Made by a program: the position numbers and the translations under genes
Notes under the pieces: generated by a model
Databases searched by the model: none
What the model saw: only the letters and a program-made list of their open reading frames with translations
What the model was told of the DNA's origin: nothing
Source of the DNA: Thioglobus_C sp964448305
Lineage (GTDB): Bacteria > Pseudomonadota > Gammaproteobacteria > PS1 > Pseudothioglobaceae
Assembly: GCA_964448305.1 (NCBI GenBank)
Contig: CAYUWB010000012.1
Span: 1-33,487 of the forward strand
Direction of reading: 5' to 3'
DNA: 33,487 nucleotides
Shown here: piece after piece, positions 1 through 7,890 of the stretch
Numbering within the stretch: position 1 is the stretch's first letter
How the letters are laid out: every line of letters begins with the position of its first letter

Positions 1-71
1 CTCGCCCCATATTACTAAAGAGTTTTAACCCTTCCTCATTATTTCACAGTCATTAAGTTAGTTGGTTATAC

Positions 72-908
72 CTACTGTGAAAAAATACGGTCTAAATCTT
101 GCTTGTTAAAAAATAAATGTTGGTTGCAAATTTCATTATGAATAGAAATCTCACCACGCTCTTCGAGTAGGTTTCGCGCATCCTTTTCACCTAAATCAAA
201 GATAATCTTTTCAAATCGCTCTCGGTCTTGTTGGCACTCGTAATCAATTTGGTTTTGTTCAAATAACTGCACAGTTTCTTCATGGAAAAGTCGATGAAGT
301 AATTGCTCTGCGTCCAAGCTACACAATTCTTCATCAGTTGTTGTATTGGCAAGTGCTGTTATTCTGTTCCAGCCTTCTTTGTCATTATTTTTAACTTCTG
401 GCATTTTTTGAATCAGCATGGCGGATAAGTTCTCTTTAGTTGATGACACCCAAAGTTTTGAATCCAGTTGCTCTGATTGTGAAAAATAATCCTCAAATGT
501 TGAGATTAAGCCTAGTGAATTTCTAGGAATAAGCGACTGAAAACTGTGGTCAGTTTGCGCATTATATAAAGTAACTACCATTTGCCCTTCACCCAATATG
601 TCATCTAGGTTGTCAGTTTCTTTGATGGTGCCATCAGATCTCACCATGCCACGTATCTTCATATCGTGTGTCACTTCAACCAGTAACAGGCTCACCACGC
701 CGTCGCCTTGGTATTGTATTGTTAGTTTGCCTTTGTGTTTTAGGCCGTTTGCAAGCATTATGGCTAATGCACTCAACTCACCAAACAGTTGTTTAACTTG
801 TGCTGTGTAACCACGATCTTTGATTAGTGATTGCCAAACTTGATCAATCGACAAGTGTTGGCCACGTATATTAAGATCTTTAAATAAAAAACGTCGTATT
901 GTGTTCAT
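72..908 (-). CDS. hslO: Hsp33-family chaperone (HslO) with degenerate zinc site
   Basis: Similar along its length to Hsp33, the cytoplasmic redox-regulated holdase that binds unfolding proteins under oxidative stress. The start is placed at 908: the MNTIRRFLF N-terminus from there matches the family, and the 25 extra codons upstream do not and would run into the divergent gene. The product is 278 residues, slightly shorter than the E. coli protein. The N-terminal chaperone fold is recognisable (QGDG near 67-70, SEQL near 145-148). The C-terminal redox switch is abnormal. Family members carry CxC plus CxxC; here residues 225-227 read C-Q-Q and 258-261 read N-E-I-C, so only the first and last cysteines remain. 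The 33-residue distance between the two motifs is preserved, so the alignment is secure. It may be constitutively active, or not regulated through zinc. Identity is confident; redox function is doubtful. Confidence 0.9.
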   Translation of the reverse strand: MNTIRRFLFKDLNIRGQHLSIDQVWQSLIKDRGYTAQVKQLFGELSALAIMLANGLKHKGKLTIQYQGDGVVSLLLVEVTHDMKIRGMVRSDGTIKETDNLDDILGEGQMVVTLYNAQTDHSFQSLIPRNSLGLISTFEDYFSQSEQLDSKLWVSSTKENLSAMLIQKMPEVKNNDKEGWNRITALANTTTDEELCSLDAEQLLHRLFHEETVQLFEQNQIDYECQQDRERFEKIIFDLGEKDARNLLEERGEISIHNEICNQHLFFNKQDLDRIFSQ

Positions 909-914
909 AGAAGC

Positions 915-932
915 TATTTTAAATTTAAAATA
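915..932. promoter_or_regulatory. Palindromic divergent promoter candidate between hslO and the RluA-family gene
   Basis: The 30-bp gap between the two divergent start codons contains an 18-bp perfect A/T palindrome. It carries a TAAAAT -10-like hexamer on each strand (926-931 forward, 916-921 reverse). Each hexamer lies exactly 7 nt from the start codon it faces. The -35 positions are poor matches and lie at or inside the opposite gene. If used, the transcripts would be almost leaderless. In A/T-rich DNA this could be chance. Confidence 0.35.
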
Positions 933-938
933 AATTTT

Positions 939-1763
939 ATGCAGCGCATCATTGAACAAAAAATTATCAATCAAACTGATCAAGCTTTACTGATTAATGT
1001 GTTGGCTAATGCCACGCCTCTATCAAAACAAGTGCTTAAGTCGGCCCTAGACAAGGGCTGTGTTTGGTTAAAAAGCGGGAAAAAGACCAATCGAGTTAGG
1101 CGCGTGAAAAAACCACTTAAAGTTGGCGATGAAGTTTTTATCTACTTTAATGAAAAAATCTTATCTTCCATTGCTAGTGAGCCTGAATTACTGCTTGATA
1201 AAAAAGATTATAGTGTTTGGTTTAAACCTGCAGGTGTATTCGCCCAAGGCTCAAAATGGGGAGATCATTGTGCACTGACTAGATTGGTAGAGAAAGCACT
1301 CAATAGAAATAGTTTTTTAGTGCATCGACTCGATCGCGCCACCAGTGGCATTATGATGGTAGCACATACTAAACACGCTGCAAAAGACTTATCAAAGATC
1401 TTTGCAGATCGAAAAATTAATAAAACTTATATCGCTATTGTTGAAGGTAAATTTAACACCGACACACTGACTATCAATGAACAAATTGATGGGAAGTCTG
1501 CTATTAGTCACATCAAATTATTAACTTATGCCAACAATAAATCTTTGCTTGAAGTTCGCATTGAAACCGGTAGAAAACACCAAATTAGAAAACACCTAAG
1601 TGGGATTAACTACCCTATTATTGGCGATAGGCTTTATGGAAGTGCAGATAAAAATTATCCAGAGGATCTACAACTACAAGCTATACGTTTAAAGTTTAAT
1701 TGTCCAATTAACAATAAAGAGATTGATATTGAATTGCCTGACCAACAAAAAATATCGCTTTAG
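939..1763 (+). CDS. RluA-family RNA pseudouridine synthase
   Basis: Converts uridine to pseudouridine in rRNA or tRNA. The protein is 274 residues. An S4-like RNA-binding region lies at about 18-70. The RluA-family catalytic signature HRLDRATSG spans residues 129-137, with catalytic Asp132. The RKHQIRKHLS segment near the C-terminus is the usual RluA/RluC substrate-contacting motif. The family is clear, but the target position is not: HRLDRATSG occurs in a subgroup whose targets are not assigned by motif alone, so no specific symbol is given. It is divergent from the Hsp33 gene, and its stop codon lies 2 bp from the convergent stop of the small lipoprotein gene. Confidence 0.9.
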   Translation: MQRIIEQKIINQTDQALLINVLANATPLSKQVLKSALDKGCVWLKSGKKTNRVRRVKKPLKVGDEVFIYFNEKILSSIASEPELLLDKKDYSVWFKPAGVFAQGSKWGDHCALTRLVEKALNRNSFLVHRLDRATSGIMMVAHTKHAAKDLSKIFADRKINKTYIAIVEGKFNTDTLTINEQIDGKSAISHIKLLTYANNKSLLEVRIETGRKHQIRKHLSGINYPIIGDRLYGSADKNYPEDLQLQAIRLKFNCPINNKEIDIELPDQQKISL

Positions 1764-1765
1764 AT

Positions 1766-2002
1766 CTATCCACAATCTCTTTCAACTTCGCGATCCCAAA
1801 TCGCAGGGATGATAATAGTTAAACACTCGGCAACACTTAAATTTTCACAAATAGCGGGCTCATCATCTCTAAGCGGATGTTTGTGTTTTGGTATGGTTGG
1901 CGTGTTGGTATCTTTTACAACCACATTTTGATCATTCTTTTGATCTTCACAACCAGAAAAAAATAAAACCAATAATAAAAAAACTTTAATCATTGCGCTC
2001 AT
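1766..2002 (-). CDS. Small putative lipoprotein, function unknown
   Basis: Encodes 78 residues that I do not recognise. Residues 4-17 form a hydrophobic signal-like segment ending in FFSGC, an imperfect lipobox with Phe instead of Leu at -3, so lipidation at Cys18 and anchoring in the envelope are likely but not certain. The mature part is hydrophilic with three further cysteines (52, 60 and 77), which could form a disulfide in the periplasm. The start may be Met1 (2002) or Met4 (1993); neither has a convincing ribosome binding site. It sits tail-to-tail with the pseudouridine synthase and its start overlaps the -35 of the candidate htpX promoter. Confidence 0.6.
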   Translation of the reverse strand: MSAMIKVFLLLVLFFSGCEDQKNDQNVVVKDTNTPTIPKHKHPLRDDEPAICENLSVAECLTIIIPAIWDREVERDCG

Positions 2003-2030
2003 TGTAACCCAATAGACTTGAATCTATAAG
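2002..2030 (+). promoter_or_regulatory. Candidate sigma-70 promoter for htpX
   Basis: TTGTAA at 2002-2007 and TATAAG at 2025-2030 are separated by 17 bp, upstream of htpX. The predicted transcript would have a leader of roughly 40 nt. Motif match only. Confidence 0.4.
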
Positions 2031-2078
2031 ATAATATCCCCATCTATTAACTATTAATTAATAAACACAAAAAACACC

Positions 2079-2966
2079 ATGAAACGAATTTTTCTATTTT
2101 TACTCACCAACATTGCCATTATCGTCTTACTGAGTATCACCCTAAGCCTGCTTGGTGTTGAAGGTATTTTGGCAGCCAATGGCTCTGATCTTGACTTACA
2201 AGCGCTACTTATCTTCTCTGCTGTTTTCGGTTTTGGTGGTGCCTTTATCTCATTGGCAATCTCCAAATGGATGGCAAAACGCATGACCGGCTCAGTGGTG
2301 ATTGAATCCCCAAGTAATAATAGGGAACAGTGGCTTATTGAGACAGTTGAAAAACAAGCAAAAATTGTCGGTATTAAAATGCCAGAAGTGGCGATTTTTC
2401 CCTCCCCTGCAATGAATGCTTTTGCTACTGGCGCCAGTAAAAATAAAGCCCTTGTTGCGGTTTCTCAAGGTTTATTAGACTCAATGAGTCAGGGTGAGAT
2501 TGAGGCAGTGGTTGGGCATGAAATGAGTCATGTAGCGAATGGCGATATGGTGACCTTAACTTTGATACAAGGGGTAGTTAATACGTTTGTGATTTTCTTC
2601 TCTCGGGTAATTGGACACCTAGTTGATCGCGTTATTCTAAAAAATAATCGAGGTCATGGTATTGGTTACTTTATAACCACCTTGTTTGCACAAATTATTT
2701 TATCAATCTTAGCTTCTACTATTGTTATGTATGTTTCTAGAAAGCGTGAGTTTGTCGCTGATACCGGTGGCGCTGATTTAGCAGGCCATCAAAATATGAT
2801 TAACGCTCTAAAACGCCTAGCACAAAGAGAACCAGAGCCACTTCCTGAACAATTGGCAGCTTTTGGTATTAATGATAAAAGCGGTTTTGCTTCATGGTTT
2901 TCATCACATCCGCCGATAGAAGCGCGTATTGAAGCTTTAGAAAAGCGCGCTATGGGACAACAATAA
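2079..2966 (+). CDS. htpX: Membrane zinc protease HtpX
   Basis: Inner-membrane M48 metalloprotease that degrades misfolded membrane proteins, working alongside FtsH in quality control. The protein is 295 residues, normal for the family. It has two N-terminal transmembrane segments (about 5-27 and 40-62). The HEMSH zinc motif at residues 147-151 holds the two histidine ligands and catalytic Glu148. Two more hydrophobic segments follow (about 160-180 and 195-218), then the third ligand Glu224 in REFVAD. The C-terminal SSHPPIEARI motif is also typical. It is followed after 5 bp by map and probably cotranscribed with it. Confidence 0.96.
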   Translation: MKRIFLFLLTNIAIIVLLSITLSLLGVEGILAANGSDLDLQALLIFSAVFGFGGAFISLAISKWMAKRMTGSVVIESPSNNREQWLIETVEKQAKIVGIKMPEVAIFPSPAMNAFATGASKNKALVAVSQGLLDSMSQGEIEAVVGHEMSHVANGDMVTLTLIQGVVNTFVIFFSRVIGHLVDRVILKNNRGHGIGYFITTLFAQIILSILASTIVMYVSRKREFVADTGGADLAGHQNMINALKRLAQREPEPLPEQLAAFGINDKSGFASWFSSHPPIEARIEALEKRAMGQQ

Positions 2967-2971
2967 AGCTA

Positions 2972-3748
2972 ATGGCAATTGAAATCAAATCTGAAGATGA
3001 AATCGAAAAAATGCGTGTGGCTGGCCGACTAGCGGCCGACGTACTTAACATGATTACACCATACGTTAAACCAGGTATTACTACTGATGAGTTAAACAAG
3101 ACGTGTCATGACTATATTGTCAATGTGCAAGACGCTATTCCAGCACCACTGAATTATCGCGGCTTTCCAAAATCAATCTGTACTAGCGTTAACAACGTGG
3201 TGTGTCACGGTATCCCAGGTGATAAAAAACTCAAAAAAGGCGATATTGTTAATATCGATATCACTGTGATTAAGGACGGCTACCACGGTGACACCTCAAA
3301 GATGTTTATTATTGGCAAGTCAAGTGTTAAGGCACAACGTATTTGTAGAATTGCACAAGAGTGTTTATACATTGGCATTCAAAAAGTCAAACCTGGCATT
3401 CATTTAGGTGAAATTGGCAAGGCTATTGGTGCACATGCGGCTCAAAATAATTGCTCTGTGGTACGAGATTACTGCGGACATGGGATTGGTTTAAAATTCC
3501 ATACTGAGCCCAATGTGGTTCACTATGATGATGGTAATATCGACAAAAGCCCGGCCTTAGAGGCGGGTATGACCTTCACCATTGAGCCAATGATTAATTT
3601 AGGTGGTTTTGAAGTGGCAACCTCTAAAATTGACGGCTGGACTGTAACCACTAAAGATCGCTCACTTTCTGCACAATGGGAGCATACTATTTTAGTCACC
3701 GAAGATGGCTATGAAATCCTTACACTTAGAGATGAAGAAAATATCTAG
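2972..3748 (+). CDS. map: Methionine aminopeptidase, type I
   Basis: Cytoplasmic metalloenzyme that removes the initiator methionine from nascent proteins. The 258-residue length matches the short type I bacterial form with no N-terminal extension. The five metal ligands of the pita-bread fold are present: Asp96, Asp107, His170, Glu205 and Glu237. The substrate-binding histidines His79 (VVCHG) and His177 are also visible. It starts 5 bp after htpX with no obvious Shine-Dalgarno, which suggests translational coupling. In E. coli map sits beside rpsB; here it is not with ribosomal genes. Confidence 0.96.
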   Translation: MAIEIKSEDEIEKMRVAGRLAADVLNMITPYVKPGITTDELNKTCHDYIVNVQDAIPAPLNYRGFPKSICTSVNNVVCHGIPGDKKLKKGDIVNIDITVIKDGYHGDTSKMFIIGKSSVKAQRICRIAQECLYIGIQKVKPGIHLGEIGKAIGAHAAQNNCSVVRDYCGHGIGLKFHTEPNVVHYDDGNIDKSPALEAGMTFTIEPMINLGGFEVATSKIDGWTVTTKDRSLSAQWEHTILVTEDGYEILTLRDEENI

Positions 3749-3789
3749 CCTGTGCTAAAATAATGCTTTTATTGTTAAGCGACTAAGCG

Positions 3790-4383
3790 TTGAAAAACTT
3801 AAGAAACTATTTTATCTCCGGCTTACTTTTTTGGATTCCATTAGGGCTAAGTATTGTTGTTATTAAATTCTTTTTAGAATTAATCAATGATATTGTTCCG
3901 CCTGAGTATTTACCTGAAACACTGTTCAACCTAGAAGGTTCGATTCCTGGTTCTGGCATTATTTGGGTAATACTAATTATTATGGTTACTGGCGCTTTAG
4001 TTAGTAACTTTATTGGTAAAAAATTGCTTTCGCTTTGGGAAAAACTGCTTAATAGAATTCCAGGTTTTCGTGGTATTTACAACGCTCTTAAAAAACTATC
4101 AGATACAGTTTTAAGTGCCTCTGGCGATAGCTTTAAAAAAGCCTTATTGGTTGAATATCCGCGTAAAGGCATGTGGACTATTGCTTTTCAAACTGGTAAT
4201 TACCATGGTGAGGTTGAAAAGAAAATTGGCGAAGAAATTATCAATATTTACGTACCAACGACACCCAACCCGACTTCTGGGTTTTTTATCATGCTACCAA
4301 AAAACGATGTGATTGAGCTAGATATGAGTGTTGACGAAGCATTTAAACTGATTATTTCTACTGGTGTTGTTGCACCAAATTAA
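3790..4383 (+). CDS. DUF502 family membrane protein
   Basis: A 197-residue protein of the DUF502 family, whose function is not established. There are two transmembrane segments, about residues 7-29 (after a short basic N-terminus) and 54-73. They are followed by the family's IPGFRGIYNALKKLSD segment and a soluble C-terminal domain with the TTPNPTSGF motif. The start is TTG at 3790: the N-terminus it gives matches relatives, and no in-frame ATG or GTG is suitable. It lies 17 bp before aspS, a gene order common in gammaproteobacteria, so the two are probably cotranscribed. Confidence 0.88.
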   Translation: MKNLRNYFISGLLFWIPLGLSIVVIKFFLELINDIVPPEYLPETLFNLEGSIPGSGIIWVILIIMVTGALVSNFIGKKLLSLWEKLLNRIPGFRGIYNALKKLSDTVLSASGDSFKKALLVEYPRKGMWTIAFQTGNYHGEVEKKIGEEIINIYVPTTPNPTSGFFIMLPKNDVIELDMSVDEAFKLIISTGVVAPN

Positions 4384-4400
4384 ACAAGGACGGACTAAAG

Positions 4401-6152
4401 ATGAGAACGCATTATTGTGGTGAATTAAATAAAGATAATATCGACCAAACGGTTGAAATCTGCGGCTGGGTAAATCGTCGTCGTGACCATGGCGGCGTTA
4501 TCTTTTTAGATATGCGTGACAAGCGCGGCATTGCACAAGTGGTTATCAACCCTGATAACGCTGATTTCACACTAGCAGAATCTATTCGTAATGAATTTGT
4601 CTTAAAAATTACTGGCCAAGTCATTGCCAGAGGCGAGGGATTGGTTAATCCAAAGTTAGCCACAGGCGAAATTGAAATTGTAGCAAGCAATATTGAAATT
4701 CTAAACACTTCTAAACCCGTTCCATTCCAAATTGATTCAACTGATACTTCAGAAGAGGTACGCCTTAAATATCGTTACCTAGATTTACGCCGCAATGAAA
4801 TGCAACAACGTTTGCGTTTGCGTTCAAAAGTGACGCACTTTATGCGTGAATTTATGGATAACAACGACTTCTTAGATATTGAAACCCCTTTCTTAACTAA
4901 GGCCACACCAGAAGGTGCGCGTGATTACTTGGTACCTTCACGCACCCACCCGGGTGATTTTTTTGCGCTACCGCAATCACCGCAATTATTTAAACAATTG
5001 TTAATGATGTCAGGCTTTGAGCGTTATTATCAAATTGTTAAATGCTTTAGAGACGAAGACTTGCGCGCTGACCGCCAACCAGAATTTACCCAGCTTGATG
5101 TTGAAACTTCATTTATGAATGAAGATGAAATTATGGCAATGATGGAAGAAATGACACGCGGCATGTTTAAGTCTGTGATTGATGTTGACTTGCCTGATGA
5201 ATTTCCAACCATTACTTATGCAGATGCCATGAGTCTATATGGTGTTGATCGTCCTGATATGCGTATCCCAATGCAAATCACCGATATGGATGAGTTGATG
5301 CAAGGTGTTGACTTTAAAGTATTCTCAGGTCCTGCCAACGATGCTAAGAGTCGTGTTGGCGCACTTCGCGTACCAGGTGGCGCAACCATTAGTCGTAAAA
5401 ATATTGATAAATACACCAAATATGTCAGCATCTATGGCGCTAAAGGTTTGGCTTATATCAAGCTTAATGAAGATGGCCCAGCCTCACCAATCTTAAAATT
5501 CTTAGGCGATGATGTCACCGCTAAAGTGATTGAAATGACCGGTGCACAAACCGGTGATATTATTTTCTTTGGTGCGGATAAAACTAAAATTGTCAACGAA
5601 GCACTGGGTAACTTACGCGAGCAATTGGCCAAAGATCTAAACTTATTCGAATCTGAATGGGCGCCAATTTGGGTGGTAGATTTTCCAATGTTTGATGTGG
5701 AAGATGATGGCTCTTTAAATGCTATTCATCATCCATTTACCGCGCCTAGTGTCGATGCCAATACACTAGAAGAAACAGCTGATAGTGCACTCTCTCGTGC
5801 CTATGACTTGGTGATTAATGGCTCTGAAGTCGGTGGTGGATCTATCCGTATTCACCAAGTTGAAATGCAACAAACGGTATTAAAACTTTTGGGTATTGCT
5901 GATGATGAAGCGCAAGATAAATTTGGCTTCTTACTTGATGCGCTTGAGTATGGTTGCCCGCCTCATGGTGGTATGGCTTTTGGTTTAGACCGTCTAGTGA
6001 TGATTATGACAGGTGCAGACTCAATCCGTGAAGTGATCGCTTTCCCTAAAACTCAAACCGCCGCTTGTTTATTAACCGATGCACCTGCTGGTGTACCAAG
6101 AAAAGTATTAAGAGAGCTTAGTGTTAAAGTGAGTTTGCCAGAAAAAGATTAA
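4401..6152 (+). CDS. aspS: Aspartyl-tRNA synthetase, probably non-discriminating
   Basis: Charges tRNA-Asp with aspartate in the cytoplasm. The 583-residue protein has the bacterial layout: N-terminal OB-fold anticodon-binding domain (about 1-105), class II catalytic core with motif 2 (FRDEDLRADRQPEF) and motif 3 (GLDRLVM), and the GAD insertion between them. His30, in RRRDHGG, and Gly80 align with the residues reported in Pseudomonas AspRS to allow mischarging of tRNA-Asn; E. coli has Leu and Lys there. It is therefore likely to make Asp-tRNA-Asn for GatCAB. It has an AAGGA ribosome binding site. Enzyme identity is firm; relaxed specificity is inferred. Confidence 0.97.
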   Translation: MRTHYCGELNKDNIDQTVEICGWVNRRRDHGGVIFLDMRDKRGIAQVVINPDNADFTLAESIRNEFVLKITGQVIARGEGLVNPKLATGEIEIVASNIEILNTSKPVPFQIDSTDTSEEVRLKYRYLDLRRNEMQQRLRLRSKVTHFMREFMDNNDFLDIETPFLTKATPEGARDYLVPSRTHPGDFFALPQSPQLFKQLLMMSGFERYYQIVKCFRDEDLRADRQPEFTQLDVETSFMNEDEIMAMMEEMTRGMFKSVIDVDLPDEFPTITYADAMSLYGVDRPDMRIPMQITDMDELMQGVDFKVFSGPANDAKSRVGALRVPGGATISRKNIDKYTKYVSIYGAKGLAYIKLNEDGPASPILKFLGDDVTAKVIEMTGAQTGDIIFFGADKTKIVNEALGNLREQLAKDLNLFESEWAPIWVVDFPMFDVEDDGSLNAIHHPFTAPSVDANTLEETADSALSRAYDLVINGSEVGGGSIRIHQVEMQQTVLKLLGIADDEAQDKFGFLLDALEYGCPPHGGMAFGLDRLVMIMTGADSIREVIAFPKTQTAACLLTDAPAGVPRKVLRELSVKVSLPEKD

Positions 6153-6161
6153 ACAAACAGC

Positions 6162-7109
6162 GTGTCAATTCAAGATCAAATAAAAACCGAACTTAAAGCT
6201 CGTAACGCTGTCTTGGTTGCGCATTATTATGTCAGTGGTGATTTACAAACCTTAGCAGAAGAAAGCGGTGGCATTGTTTCTGACTCATTAGAAATGGCAC
6301 GTTTTGGGCAAAACTGTGATGCCGATACCATTGTTGTTGCAGGGGTTAAATTTATGGGTGAAACGGCTAAAATCCTTTCTCCTGAAAAAACCGTTTTAGT
6401 GCTTGATGAAGCCGCTACTTGCTCTTTAGATGAAGATTGCCCAATCGATGAATTTTCTGAATTTTGTAATGAACACCCTGATCGAAAAGTCGTGGTTTAT
6501 GCCAACACTTCAGCTGAAGTAAAAGCACGAGCAGACTGGGTAGTAACTTCAGGTAGCGCGTTAACGGTTGCCAAACATTTGCACGAACAAGATGAGAAAA
6601 TCCTTTGGGCGCCTGACAAGCATCTAGGTCATTACGTACAAACTCAAACGGGTGCGGACATGATCTTATGGCAAGGCTCTTGTGTGGTACATGAACGCTT
6701 TAAAGCAGAGGCATTAAAAACACTCAAAGAAAAACACCCTGAAGCGGCTGTATTGGTACACCCTGAATCGCCTCAAGCAGTGGTTGACTTGGCTGATGTG
6801 ATAGGCTCTACCACGGCTTTGATTAATGCTGTTAGAGACAGAGACGAATCTACTTTTATTGTGGCGACTGACAATGGTATTTTTCACAAAATGCATGAAG
6901 TGGCACCGCATAAAAAACTGATTGAAGCACCTACTATGGGTGTTGGTGCAGACTGTGAGTCTTGTGCTCATTGCGAATGGATGGCAATGAACACTTTAGA
7001 CAATTGTCTTGAGACTTTAAAAACTGGTAAAAATGAAATATTGATTGAACCCAATGTTGCCAAAAAAGCACAACAATCCATACAAAAATTACTTGACTTT
7101 ACTGCATAA
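6162..7109 (+). CDS. nadA: Quinolinate synthase NadA
   Basis: Iron-sulfur enzyme condensing iminoaspartate with dihydroxyacetone phosphate to quinolinate in de novo NAD synthesis. The protein is 315 residues. Cys87, Cys174 and Cys271 are spaced exactly like the three 4Fe-4S ligands of the E. coli enzyme, and the last belongs to a CxxCxxC triplet (265/268/271). The N-terminal HYYVSGD and GVKFMGETAK motifs are typical. It is slightly short at the N-terminus compared with E. coli. The start is GTG at 6162, 9 bp after aspS, with no clear Shine-Dalgarno, so coupling to aspS is likely. The partner nadB is not in this window. Confidence 0.95.
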   Translation: MSIQDQIKTELKARNAVLVAHYYVSGDLQTLAEESGGIVSDSLEMARFGQNCDADTIVVAGVKFMGETAKILSPEKTVLVLDEAATCSLDEDCPIDEFSEFCNEHPDRKVVVYANTSAEVKARADWVVTSGSALTVAKHLHEQDEKILWAPDKHLGHYVQTQTGADMILWQGSCVVHERFKAEALKTLKEKHPEAAVLVHPESPQAVVDLADVIGSTTALINAVRDRDESTFIVATDNGIFHKMHEVAPHKKLIEAPTMGVGADCESCAHCEWMAMNTLDNCLETLKTGKNEILIEPNVAKKAQQSIQKLLDFTA

Positions 7110-7149
7110 AAGGTAAAATTTAACAAACTTAAAAATTGGAGATAACTTC

Positions 7150-7890
7150 ATGGCAGGACATTCTAAATGGCATAACATTCAACACCGAAAAGGTGCGCAA
7201 GATGCCAAGCGCGGTAAGATATTCACCAAGTTAATTAAAGAAATTGTTATTGCCGCTAAAGCCGGTGGTGGTGTGATTGAAAACAATCCTGGGTTGCGCA
7301 TGGTCATTGATAAAGCCTTAGCAGCTAACATGAAGCGTGACACTATCGAAAATGCAGTTAAACGTGGTAGTGGTGATTTAGAAGGTGAAAACTATGATGA
7401 AGTGCGTTACGAAGGTTATGGTTTAGGTGGTACCGCGATCATGGTCGACACATTAACGGATAATCGCAACCGTACCGTGGCCGATGTACGACATGCATTT
7501 TCCAAACATGGTGGAAATCTAGGTACCGATGGCTCAGTCGCTTATTTATTTAATAAACAAGGTTTTATTAGTTTTGCCTCAGGTGATGAAGACCAGATTA
7601 TGGAAGCAGCACTTGATGCTGGCGCAGAGGATGTGATTAGCAACGACGATGGCTCAATTGATGTGATCACCACACCTGAAGATTTCTTTACAGTGAAAGA
7701 TGCACTATCTGATGCAGGGCTTGAGGCAAGCCACGCACAAGTCACTATGGAGCCAGCTAATCGTGTTGAGCTTAATCTGGGCGATGCGGAAAAATTCATG
7801 AAGCTTATTGATCGATTAGAAGATCTTGATGACACACAAGAGGTTTATCATAATGCTGATATTTCGGATGAGGTGATGGCGCAATTATGA
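7150..7890 (+). CDS. yebC: YebC/PmpR (TACO1) family protein
   Basis: A 246-residue member of the YebC family. These were long annotated as transcription regulators, and more recent work links them to ribosome function on polyproline stretches. The N-terminal MAGHSKWHNIQHRKGAQDAK signature, the acidic middle domain and the C-terminal domain are intact. The start is preceded by GGAG at a suitable distance. In many proteobacteria yebC lies between aspS and ruvC; here aspS is upstream with nadA between, and ruvC is absent. The stop overlaps the purL start by 4 bp, so the two are translationally coupled. Confidence 0.95.
   Translation: MAGHSKWHNIQHRKGAQDAKRGKIFTKLIKEIVIAAKAGGGVIENNPGLRMVIDKALAANMKRDTIENAVKRGSGDLEGENYDEVRYEGYGLGGTAIMVDTLTDNRNRTVADVRHAFSKHGGNLGTDGSVAYLFNKQGFISFASGDEDQIMEAALDAGAEDVISNDDGSIDVITTPEDFFTVKDALSDAGLEASHAQVTMEPANRVELNLGDAEKFMKLIDRLEDLDDTQEVYHNADISDEVMAQL

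Noticed and set aside
1..71. Checked the left edge for the end of another gene or an RNA.
   Set aside because: No open frame, hairpin or tRNA-like fold is recognisable in these 71 bases.
909..983. A 25-codon N-terminal extension of Hsp33.
   Set aside because: It would overlap the divergent pseudouridine synthase gene, and similarity to Hsp33 starts at the internal Met at 908.
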